Positions 1 to 5,757 of a stretch of DNA of 11,240 nt are shown here, piece by piece. Both the position numbers and the translations under genes were made by a program. The notes under the pieces were generated by a model. The model was not told the origin of the DNA, did not search any database, and worked only from the letters and a program-made list of their open reading frames with translations. Source of the stretch: Oscillospiraceae bacterium (GTDB lineage Bacteria; Bacillota; Clostridia; Christensenellales; Aristaeellaceae); contig JAISBH010000112.1 in assembly GCA_031266295.1 (NCBI GenBank), forward strand, positions 1 through 11,240. The letters run 5' to 3'. Position 1 is the stretch's first letter. Each line of letters begins with the position of its first letter.

Positions 1-192
1 TTTCGGGACTCTGTCCCGGACCCTGCGAAGGGCTATCCGCCCTTTCGAATCCTGACCAGGCTTCGCCTGGACCATCGTGACACACATTCCATCGGCTTCG
101 GCCAACCGGATCATGCCCGATAGTTTACCTCGTGACGCAACCGGTTCCTCCGTTCTCCCGTTCCAAGCCTGGGGGAGGTCGGGAAGGGGATC
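1..192. other. Region downstream of hflX: hairpins, no credible gene
   Basis: Beyond the hairpin cluster at 2-70 and the stem at 179-208, positions 71-178 show no ribosome binding site with a credible ORF. A minus-strand frame with ATG at 112-114 stays open to the window edge but lacks a well-placed ribosome binding site and reads through the hairpins. Confidence 0.4.
2..70. repeat. Cluster of three consecutive hairpins at the left edge
   Basis: Three short inverted repeats follow one another. Arms 4-9 and 13-18 (CGGGAC/GTCCCG, loop TCT) extend weakly to 2-20. Arms 26-33 and 39-47 (CGAAGGGC with GCCCTTTCG, one bulged T) come next. Arms 56-61 and 65-70 (CCAGGC/GCCTGG, loop TTC) are perfect. 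The linkers resemble each other (GGACCCTG, AATCCTGA, GGACC), so the cluster looks like a tandem array of one hairpin module whose stem sequence varies while pairing is kept. Similar GC-rich hairpin strings occur between genes in gut Clostridia as far as I recall. The array may continue beyond the window. Function is unknown; transcript ends or mRNA stabilisation are possible. Confidence 0.6.
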
Positions 193-208
193 TCAATCCC
201 CTTCCCGA
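179..208 (-). terminator. Strong hairpin overlapping the hflX stop codon
   Basis: Perfect 12-bp inverted repeat with arms 179-190 and 197-208 and a 6-nt loop (TCTCAA on the plus strand). The hflX stop codon (193-195) lies in the loop, so the last codons of hflX form one arm. An overlapping alternative hairpin (CCCCTT/AAGGGG around 199-213) competes for the same bases. No T-run follows on the minus strand, so this is not a textbook intrinsic terminator. It may act as a 3' stabilising structure or a Rho-assisted end. The hairpin is certain; its role is not. Confidence 0.45.
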
Positions 209-2007
209 AGGGGCGGATGCGCCGCGTCGCCGCAGCGACAGAGGGGGGTCCCTACAGCACCCTCACGCACCGCCCGCCTCAACGTATCCTCATCTAGCCT
301 TACTAACGCCCGCGTGCCCTCAGCCTCGTATTCCTCGCTCAACACATGCCCGCGCTCATGCAGCAACGCCAGCGCGCCTCCCTTCGCGTAGGGTATGAAT
401 ACCTCAACCTCACGCAGATTCCGGCGCAACTCCTCCGTCATCTTCGCGATCAACCCGTCCAGTCCCACACCCATCTTTGCCGATATCCGCACCACCGCGT
501 TTAACTCGTCCGCCTTGTCCGATTCAACGGCGTCGCACTTGTTCAACACCTCAATCGCCGGCTTGTCCCCCGCACCCAGCATCTCCAGCGTCTCGCACAC
601 TACCTTGCGCTGCTCGACGATGTTGGACGCTGTCGCGTCGCTGACGATGATCAACGCGTCTGCCATCGCCGCCTCCTCCAGCGTTGAATGGAACGCGTCA
701 ACCAGCGCGGTCGGCAGCTTCCTTATAAACCCTACTGTGTCGGTGAGCAGGCACTCTTCCCCTGTGGGCGTCTTGTACTTGCGTGTCAACGGATCCAGCG
801 TCGCGAACAATCGGTCGCACGCGAACGCCTTCGCGTCGGTCAACCTATTCAACAGCGTGGATTTACCCGCGTTTGTGTAGCCCACCAGCGCAAACGACGG
901 AACCCCACTGCGCTTTCGCTGAACGCGACGCAGCGAACGATCCCTGGATAATACGTCCAACTCACGCCTCAGATCAGTTATACGTTCACGAACCCTGCGG
1001 CGGCTTACCTCTAGCTTCGACTCACCTGGGCCGCGCGTGCCTATACCGCCTCCAAGCCTCGACAGACTCAACCCCTCGCCCATCAATCTTGGCAGCCTGT
1101 GGCTCAACTGCGCCAGTTCCACTTGAACCTTGCCTTCACGCGTATGCGCGTGCCTGGCGAATATGTCCAGTATCAGCATCGTCCTGTCGATTACACGCAA
1201 CCCGAATAAATCCTCTAGTGCGCGGGTCTGAGCTCCGCTCAACTCATCGTCCGCTATGACTAAGTCCGCGTCCAAAGCCTGTGCGTCCAGCCCGGCCTCG
1301 CCCAGTTTACCCTTACCCAAATAGGTGGCAGCATCCGGCTTCACCCTCTTCTGCAGCGCTCGCCCTACCACTTGCGCTCCCGCTGTATCGGCCAGCGCGG
1401 CCAGTTCATCCAACGATGCGTCACTGTCTACACCTATTAACAATGCGCGTTCGGGGGCGTCCTCGTCTACTGTGGTATCGCCGCGCAGCACATCCAGATC
1501 GGCTTGTTCGATTGTGGCGCGCCACTCACGCTGGGGCAGCCGCTCCAACGAAACCAGCTCAGTCAGCCACGGTTCCGGCTGGCCGTTCACGCATTCGCCC
1601 AGGAACGCCGACTGCACCGACACAACCGTGCCGTCACCGTCCACTCCGACGGCGGTCATCGCGTCCAGCCGCAGACTTACCAACGCGCGCAGGTCTACAT
1701 CCGATAGGCGCGCGTCACCCTCCGGATGCGTGTGCAAACAGCGCACGCCCGCCAGCCGTGCCAATCCCCTGCGGCGGCGCAGTCCCGGCAGAGGCACACT
1801 CGACGCGCCGCCGACCGTGATGTCGATCACATCGCCCGCGCGGCTCAGGTACAGCGACACCTCCCGGCGGATGCGTGCACTCTGCCTCGCCAGCGACTCG
1901 ACTAGCATAGGCGGCGCGAACTGCTCGCGCTCGCCCTCCACGTCGTACAGTTGATCCAGTTCGTCTATCCAGGATTTGCGAATGCCAGTAAGGTCGCCGT
2001 GAACCAT
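193..2007 (-). CDS. hflX: HflX GTPase with N-terminal JAMM-like domain
   Basis: Ribosome-associated GTPase of the HflX family. Homologues bind the 50S subunit and split stalled or idle 70S ribosomes, and some confer macrolide/lincosamide resistance. The 604-residue protein shows the glycine-rich HflX signature GIGTRGPGES (321-330), G1 GYTNAGKST (376-384), G2 threonine in FATLD (401-405), G3 DTVG (423-426), G4 NKCD (489-492) and G5 SA (509-510). It exceeds the roughly 430-residue E. coli type by an N-terminal extension of about 180 residues. That extension carries HTHPEGDARLSDVD (92-105), whose HxHP-x6-SxxD spacing matches JAMM/RadC metalloproteins; Glu49 is a candidate catalytic glutamate. 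The ATG follows AGGTG at 5 nt, with an in-frame stop 21 nt upstream of it. The last 20 residues look like read-in from hairpin repeat DNA. The gene has its own promoter and a long leader. Confidence 0.95.
   Translation of the reverse strand: MVHGDLTGIRKSWIDELDQLYDVEGEREQFAPPMLVESLARQSARIRREVSLYLSRAGDVIDITVGGASSVPLPGLRRRRGLARLAGVRCLHTHPEGDARLSDVDLRALVSLRLDAMTAVGVDGDGTVVSVQSAFLGECVNGQPEPWLTELVSLERLPQREWRATIEQADLDVLRGDTTVDEDAPERALLIGVDSDASLDELAALADTAGAQVVGRALQKRVKPDAATYLGKGKLGEAGLDAQALDADLVIADDELSGAQTRALEDLFGLRVIDRTMLILDIFARHAHTREGKVQVELAQLSHRLPRLMGEGLSLSRLGGGIGTRGPGESKLEVSRRRVRERITDLRRELDVLSRDRSLRRVQRKRSGVPSFALVGYTNAGKSTLLNRLTDAKAFACDRLFATLDPLTRKYKTPTGEECLLTDTVGFIRKLPTALVDAFHSTLEEAAMADALIIVSDATASNIVEQRKVVCETLEMLGAGDKPAIEVLNKCDAVESDKADELNAVVRISAKMGVGLDGLIAKMTEELRRNLREVEVFIPYAKGGALALLHERGHVLSEEYEAEGTRALVRLDEDTLRRAVREGAVGTPLCRCGDAAHPPLREGD
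226..239. repeat. Small hairpin inside the hflX 3' end
   Basis: Perfect inverted repeat GTCGC-CGCA-GCGAC, lying in codons that encode the last twenty residues of HflX. It adds to the run of hairpins from position 1 onward and supports the view that the hflX 3' end is built from the same kind of repeat DNA. Confidence 0.4.
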
Positions 2008-2114
2008 GCGATCACCTGCCTTTAGTTATTCTGTTTGTATCCGCGTTGATTTGCCTGATCCCCGTATCGATGATCCCATACTCGTGCGTACCCGATTCAC
2101 GATATAGGCTGGAC

Positions 2115-2189
2115 TTAGTCAAGGCGTCGTAGGAGGCGGCGCTTCGAGAACGCCCACCCTTGCGGCTGTGGGGCAATCCTGTTCGCCAT
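2115..2189 (-). CDS. 24-residue leader ORF upstream of hflX
   Basis: Short ORF within the hflX leader, too short for normal gene calling. ATG at 2187-2189 is preceded by AAGGAG (2199-2204) with a 9-nt spacer, and it starts about 28 nt after the predicted transcription start. The peptide begins MANRIAPQPQ, ends KRRLLRRLD and stops at TAA (2115-2117), 107 nt before the hflX ATG. The C-terminal KRR fits the Lys/Arg-X-Lys/Arg pattern of macrolide-dependent ribosome arrest peptides. The mRNA inside the ORF can form GGCGUU/AGCGCC, and its end contains GCCUU, complementary to AAGGC just before the hflX ribosome binding site. Listeria hflXr is reported to be controlled by antibiotic-responsive attenuation, so a regulatory leader peptide is plausible. 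No U-run terminator is visible, so control would have to be translational. Expression is unproven. Confidence 0.5.
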   Translation of the reverse strand: MANRIAPQPQGWAFSKRRLLRRLD

Positions 2190-2223
2190 TCCGCTTCACT
2201 CCTTATCGCGCTGTTATAGCCGT

Positions 2224-2251
2224 ATTATACAGGATTGACGTGGCGTGTCAA
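2224..2251 (-). promoter_or_regulatory. Consensus sigma-A promoter of hflX
   Basis: On the minus strand, a perfect -35 TTGACA (2246-2251) and a perfect -10 TATAAT (2224-2229) are separated by 16 nt. The expected transcription start is near 2217, giving a leader of about 210 nt before hflX that contains the small ORF. The -35 box lies only about 15 bp past the stop codon of the preceding gene. A full-consensus promoter with a long leader suggests that output is restrained by another layer of control. Confidence 0.85.
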
Positions 2252-2252
2252 T
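2234..2252. promoter_or_regulatory. Palindrome over the hflX -35 box, possible operator
   Basis: Inverted repeat ATTGAC-N7-GTCAAT with perfect 6-bp arms (2234-2239 and 2247-2252) spans the -35 hexamer and part of the spacer. A dimeric repressor bound here would block RNA polymerase. Alternatively it is a weak hairpin at the end of the upstream gene, but no T-run follows it. Confidence 0.4.
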
Positions 2253-2265
2253 CGAACTATGTCAT

Positions 2266-2880
2266 CTATGAGTCCTTAACGGGATCGTCCGGACTGCCCT
2301 TGACGACGATCTTCTTGGTAGTTTGGAACACAGCGGACTTCAACGCATCCTCGTGACGCTTGTGAATAGCGTCCAGGTTCCTATGTTTCGATGGTGGCGG
2401 GGAGTACTGCGGAGCCTGGGTTCGAGGGTATGGGTCGTACGCGTGTTCGCTTCGCGGATCGCGCAGGTTCCAGCCCACGCGCTGCGACTGGCCGGGCTGG
2501 AGCATCTGCTGCTGGGTGGGCGGCTGCGGATACAGCGGGAGTCCTTGACTGTATGGCGCGTATGCAGGCTGCGGTGGCTGGTACTGCTGCTGATACTGTT
2601 GCTGGGGCGGTTGATACTGTTGAGGAGGCTGGTACTGCTGTTGCGACTGATAATTCAACGACAGCTGATACGGCGTTGCGAGTTGCGGCTGGATTGCCTG
2701 TTCCGGATCGGGTTCGCGCGGCGTCTCCCGATTCGATTCCACTAATGGCGAGCTGGACATGCGCTGGCTCGCTCCAGCCTGGATCGAGTTCCAGAGATCT
2801 TGCTTTACAATGCTGTCGGACTTATGGCGCTTCTGCGCGGAGCTGATCAACTCGAAAGGACTGGGGCCTATATTATCCAT
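2266..2880 (-). CDS. Gln/Pro/Tyr-rich disordered protein, candidate spore or surface structural protein
   Basis: I recognise no family. The 204-residue protein has no signal peptide or membrane segment. Residues 1-45 and 165-195 look helical and basic. Between them (61-165) lies a low-complexity stretch with about 30 Gln, 22 Pro and 12 Tyr, including tandem QYQPP units near 82-103. Both flanking segments carry a KRH motif (17-19 and 174-176) followed by a helix-like stretch. The ATG follows AAGGAGG (2888-2894) at 7 nt; the stop is TAG. The gene sits 156 bp downstream of the collagen-like gene and has a candidate sigma-E promoter of its own. By inference it could be a spore coat or exosporium component open to cross-linking through Gln/Lys or Tyr. 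The coding frame is supported by its ribosome binding site; function is unproven. Confidence 0.75.
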   Translation of the reverse strand: MDNIGPSPFELISSAQKRHKSDSIVKQDLWNSIQAGASQRMSSSPLVESNRETPREPDPEQAIQPQLATPYQLSLNYQSQQQYQPPQQYQPPQQQYQQQYQPPQPAYAPYSQGLPLYPQPPTQQQMLQPGQSQRVGWNLRDPRSEHAYDPYPRTQAPQYSPPPSKHRNLDAIHKRHEDALKSAVFQTTKKIVVKGSPDDPVKDS

Positions 2881-2929
2881 CTGGCGGCCTCCTTAATATC
2901 GTTTGCGGACGGTTGACGATGATTGTGGA

Positions 2930-2958
2930 AGTGTATGCCGTTTGGGAATAAAAGATGT
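2930..2958 (-). promoter_or_regulatory. Candidate sporulation sigma-E promoter for the Gln/Pro/Tyr-rich gene
   Basis: On the minus strand, CATACACT (2930-2937) fits the sigma-E -10 consensus CATACAHT exactly. Exactly 14 nt upstream, ACATCTT (2952-2958) matches five of seven positions of the -35 consensus KMATATT. The start would fall near 2922, about 42 nt before the ATG. No convincing sigma-A promoter is visible in this gap. A match this good supports mother-cell expression but could be chance in one intergenic region. Confidence 0.5.
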
Positions 2959-3001
2959 GGGGGCGCGACAGTGGGCACCCAGCGGGAAGTAATGCTATGT
3001 A

Positions 3002-3024
3002 GGGGAAGGCTCTCGCCATCCCCC
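3002..3024 (-). terminator. Hairpin after the collagen-like gene, weak terminator
   Basis: Thirteen nt after the stop codon, the minus-strand RNA can form a nine-pair stem with one bulged U and a GAGA tetraloop of GNRA type. One G-U pair forms only on the minus strand, matching the direction of the gene. The bases after it (UACAUAGCAUUACUU) are only moderately U-rich, so termination may be partial and some readthrough into the next gene is possible. Confidence 0.45.
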
Positions 3025-3036
3025 TTGAGTCAGTCC

Positions 3037-5223
3037 TTACTCGGCTGCGTCTGGTTCGCAGGCGAACGATTCGCCGGCGTCTTCATACGTTTCCTCATAA
3101 ACTGGCTCCTCGTAGTACTCCTCTTCGACATAAGCCTCTTCGGCATAGGCCTCCTCGGCGTACTCCGGTTCTTCGATGATCTCCTCGGCGATGATCTCCT
3201 CGATATAATCTTCGTTCGCGTTCTCATACTCGGCGTCGGAAGCCGTTTCGGTTTCTTCGACCGCGCCGTCTTCATAGGCGTAGAGTTCCTTGATGGTCAG
3301 GAAGGCGTTCATGCAAGAGTGCGCACAGGTGGATGGGCTGGCCGTGAACGGCGTGCCGCAGGTGCGCAGGCCTAGGCTGATGCTCTCGTCAGCATCCAGC
3401 TCCAGGATGAACTTGCCATTATACCCGGCCTCAAGCGGGTATCCTTCACGCACGCCGATCAAGTGATTGACGCACGCGCCTGGTACCAACTCATGGTTGC
3501 GCAGCAGGGCCAGTTCGACCTCGTGAGCCGTATCCAGTCCTACCAGGGTCGTGCCGTACTCGATCTCATAGATCCCGTGGTGCGGGATGATGAGGCTGCT
3601 GGCTCCATCATACCCTACCAAGAACAGCGGGAAGATGGACGGCATTTCGAATTCAAACACTTCGGAACAGCTGGGGATCTGCAGAACCTTGTCGACCGTG
3701 CTATACATGCCGCCAAAGCCGAGCTTCGGAGCATGAACGACGGTGGCACGACCGGCTGGGCCAGCCGGGCCGGAATCGCCCTTGTCGCCCTTGAGACCTT
3801 GCGGACCTTGAGCGCCGTCGGTTCCGTCATATCCGCGGGGACCCATAGGCCCTTGTTCGCCGATATCGCCTTTGTCACCCTTGAGTCCTTGCGGTCCTTC
3901 GGCGCCGGGCAGTCCAGCAGGGCCGCGCGCTCCGGCAACGCCGGGCAATCCGCGCGGGCCGGGAGCGCCCTGCGATCCAGCGGGTCCTTGCGCGCCAGTG
4001 TCGCCCTTGAGTCCTTGCGCACCCGTGGCGCCGGTCGCACCGCGCGGGCCGACGGGGCCTTGAGGTCCGGTGGCTCCGATATCGCCGTTCGCGCCAGCGG
4101 GTCCACGCGCGCCTGCGGGGCCACGAACGCCTGCGGGGCCTTGAGCGCCAGTCGCGCCGCGCGGACCAACGGCTCCGGTTTCGCCCTTGAGTCCTTGCGT
4201 ACCCGTGGCGCCGGTCGCACCGCGCGGGCCGACGGGACCTTGCGGACCTGCCACGCCTGGGGTTCCAGCGGCGCCAGTCGCGCCGCGCGGGCCGACGGGA
4301 CCTTGCGGTCCTGCCGCGCCTGGGGTTCCAGCGGCGCCGGTCGCGCCGCGTGGTCCGACGGGACCCTGTGGTCCTGCCGCACCTGGGGTTCCAGCGGCGC
4401 CGGTGGCTCCGGTTGCGCCGCGAGGTCCGACGGGGCCTCGTGGTCCTGCCCCGCCTGGGGTTCCAGCGGCGCCAGTCGCGCCGGTCGCGCCGCGCGGGCC
4501 GACAGCGCCTTGCGGGCCGGTAGCACCGCGCGGACCGATCGCTCCGGCGGTTCCGACGATGGAGACGCCTGCGGGTCCAGTGTCGCCTTTATCACCTTTG
4601 AGGCCTTGCGAGCCTGCTGCGCCGCGAGGTCCGACGGGGCCTTGCGAGCCTGCTGCGCCAGCCGCGCCGCGCGGGCCGACAGCGCCTTGAGGCCCCCGCG
4701 CGCCAGTGTCGCCCTTGAGTCCTTGCGCGCCTGTCGCTCCGGTAGCACCGCGTGGGCCGATAGGTCCTTGCGCACCGGTCGTACCGCGAGGCCCGACGGG
4801 ACCTTGCGGGCCGGTTGCGCCGGTAGCTCCGGTTGCGCCGCGCGGGCCGACGATTCCTTGCGGGCCGCTTGCGCCGCGAGCGCCGGCGGGGCCTTGCGAT
4901 CCCTGGGCACCGGTTGCGCCTGTCGCACCGCGAGGTCCGACGGGGCCTTGCGGACCTTGAACTCCGGTCGCGCCAGTCGCACCGCGAGGTCCGACGGGGC
5001 CTTGCGGGCCGACCGCACCAGCCGCTCCGGTCGCGCCACGCACTCCCGCAGGGCCTTGCGGGCCGCGGACGATCAATGCCGCGTCCCTTACCTCAACCTG
5101 TTCCTCGCATACTGCGATGATTTCATCGGCGTCACGCGTGGGGCGCAGAGTATTCAGCGCATCGGTTGACAGCTTGGTGCCGGCATAAGCGCGGCGGGTG
5201 CAATTTGTTTTGCTAATAGGCAT
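3037..5223 (-). CDS. Collagen-like protein with BclA-type head and acidic Tyr-rich tail
   Basis: Surface or exosporium filament protein of the bacterial collagen-like class. Of 728 residues, 1-53 are a non-collagen N-terminus without a clear signal peptide. Residues 54-493 are Gly-X-Y triplets (about 145) with one interruption, GVSIVG, at 219-224. Residues 494-650 resemble the BclA C-terminal/TNF-like trimerising domain, with MYSTVDKV near 506 and HGIYEIEY (549-556). Residues 651-728 form a tail with 34 acidic residues, 9 Tyr and no Lys or Arg. GPRGAT and GATGAT triplets dominate; threonines could be glycosylated as in BclA, and LKGDKGD charge motifs should stabilise the triple helix. ATG follows AGGAGG at 7-8 nt. 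No sigma-A or sigma-E promoter could be assigned. I recognise no close homologue of the tail. Assignment to spores is inference. Confidence 0.93.
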   Translation of the reverse strand: MPISKTNCTRRAYAGTKLSTDALNTLRPTRDADEIIAVCEEQVEVRDAALIVRGPQGPAGVRGATGAAGAVGPQGPVGPRGATGATGVQGPQGPVGPRGATGATGAQGSQGPAGARGASGPQGIVGPRGATGATGATGPQGPVGPRGTTGAQGPIGPRGATGATGAQGLKGDTGARGPQGAVGPRGAAGAAGSQGPVGPRGAAGSQGLKGDKGDTGPAGVSIVGTAGAIGPRGATGPQGAVGPRGATGATGAAGTPGGAGPRGPVGPRGATGATGAAGTPGAAGPQGPVGPRGATGAAGTPGAAGPQGPVGPRGATGAAGTPGVAGPQGPVGPRGATGATGTQGLKGETGAVGPRGATGAQGPAGVRGPAGARGPAGANGDIGATGPQGPVGPRGATGATGAQGLKGDTGAQGPAGSQGAPGPRGLPGVAGARGPAGLPGAEGPQGLKGDKGDIGEQGPMGPRGYDGTDGAQGPQGLKGDKGDSGPAGPAGRATVVHAPKLGFGGMYSTVDKVLQIPSCSEVFEFEMPSIFPLFLVGYDGASSLIIPHHGIYEIEYGTTLVGLDTAHEVELALLRNHELVPGACVNHLIGVREGYPLEAGYNGKFILELDADESISLGLRTCGTPFTASPSTCAHSCMNAFLTIKELYAYEDGAVEETETASDAEYENANEDYIEEIIAEEIIEEPEYAEEAYAEEAYVEEEYYEEPVYEETYEDAGESFACEPDAAE
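4001..4236. repeat. 56-bp direct repeat pair in the collagen-like gene
   Basis: Positions 4001-4056 and 4181-4236 differ at a single base (C4020 versus T4200), at an offset of exactly 180 bp (60 residues). This points to a recent duplication or gene conversion within the collagen region and offers a substrate for in-frame deletion. Confidence 0.8.
4240..4509. repeat. Four tandem 63/72-bp repeats in the collagen-like gene
   Basis: Units at 4240-4302, 4303-4365 (63 bp each), 4366-4437 and 4438-4509 (72 bp each) are near-identical and share the core CCTGGGGTTCCAGCGGCGCC. Each encodes 21 or 24 residues, so every gain or loss of a unit keeps the Gly-X-Y frame. The 9-bp length difference is one extra GATGAT-type insertion of three codons. 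Unit number probably varies between strains. Confidence 0.85.
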
Positions 5224-5370
5224 TATATGATCCTCCTGATATTGTTGGGGTTTTAGGATCTATTCCCCGAATGGCAGGCCGCTGACGCTGAGAACCTTGT
5301 AGCCGCTTGATTATGAGGAAGTGGCTGGCCGCAGGCCGCGCTCAGCATACAGTAAGACTGCCATGCCGCA

Positions 5371-5390
5371 GTTAACGCGCGTTGACGCGT
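5371..5390. promoter_or_regulatory. Overlapping palindromes, possible binding site
   Basis: GTTAACGCGCGTTGAC (5371-5386) is a near-perfect dyad with one mismatch and a perfect 10-bp core AACGCGCGTT. A second, overlapping dyad ACGCG-N6-CGCGT occupies 5375-5390. They lie about 150 bp upstream of the collagen-like start codon. A regulator site is possible; no factor can be named. Confidence 0.35.
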
Positions 5391-5426
5391 TCGCTGCGCC
5401 GAATGATGCATCGAATAACAGATGCG

Positions 5427-5452
5427 TTAATAGATTAATAGGAAATTAATAG
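5427..5452. repeat. Three TTAATAG heptamers
   Basis: Exact copies at 5427-5433, 5435-5441 and 5446-5452, with start-to-start spacings of 8 and 11 bp. The second spacing is close to one helical turn. They sit in an AT-rich patch about 200 bp upstream of the collagen-like gene and may be iterated binding sites or an upstream promoter element. Confidence 0.5.
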
Positions 5453-5673
5453 ATCAATAAGCCGATTGATTAACGTGTTTTGTTTGAGATTATCGGATGG
5501 TGAATTGTTGATAATTGTGATTATGATTGTCCCTGTTAGCGGCTAAGCTCGCGTCCAGTTATGCTTTGTTGAATCTTGTTATCAGTTTCATTATTGGATT
5601 CATCGGAACGCGGCTACTCTATATTACGCGGCTGTATGACATTTGTGACTGTATTCAGAATAAAAATGTACGC

Positions 5674-5705
5674 AAAAACGCGCCGACATTTACCAGCCGA
5701 CGCGT
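5674..5705 (-). terminator. Intrinsic terminator of hppA
   Basis: On the minus strand, a 10-pair stem (arms 5696-5705 and 5678-5687, two G-U pairs) with an 8-nt loop is followed directly by a T-run (TTTTTGCG). It begins 52 nt after the hppA stop codon. This separates hppA from the collagen-like gene. Confidence 0.8.
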
Positions 5706-5757
5706 CCCATTCAACTCAGAATATTGCAGTGATTTTTAATGGCCCACAAAGGCTGCC

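Larger units (their letters stand above)
5224..5757. other. 534-bp intergenic region upstream of the collagen-like gene
   Basis: The region holds the AGGAGGA ribosome binding site of the collagen-like gene (5231-5237), a palindrome cluster (5371-5390), three TTAATAG heptamers (5427-5452) and the hppA terminator (5674-5705). Positions 5401-5700 are clearly richer in A+T than the genes around them. I found no convincing sigma-A, sigma-E or sigma-K promoter on the minus strand and no credible gene. The length suggests a heavily regulated promoter region. Confidence 0.6.

Noticed and set aside
1..192. Minus-strand frame open from the hflX stop to the window edge (64 codons, same frame as hflX), with ATG at 112-114
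   Set aside because: An open run of this length is not rare at this GC content, no well-spaced ribosome binding site precedes the ATG, and the frame reads through the hairpin cluster. A gene extending left cannot be fully excluded.
2031..2084. Second small ORF in the hflX leader starting at ATG near 2082
   Set aside because: No recognisable ribosome binding site, unlike the ORF at 2115-2189.
4001..4509. Regular repeats resembling a CRISPR array
   Set aside because: The repeats are contiguous, lack unique spacers and encode in-frame collagen triplets.
3463..5169. 568-codon plus-strand ORF, and other long frames, opposite the collagen-like gene
   Set aside because: GC-rich Gly-X-Y repeats keep all frames open. 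The plus-strand products are low-complexity Ser/Ala/Arg or Pro/Val/Gly strings without ribosome binding sites, while the minus frame has the collagen pattern, a folded head and AGGAGG.
5527..5739. 70-codon plus-strand ORF with hydrophobic N-terminus
   Set aside because: TTG start without a ribosome binding site, and it overlaps the hppA terminator.
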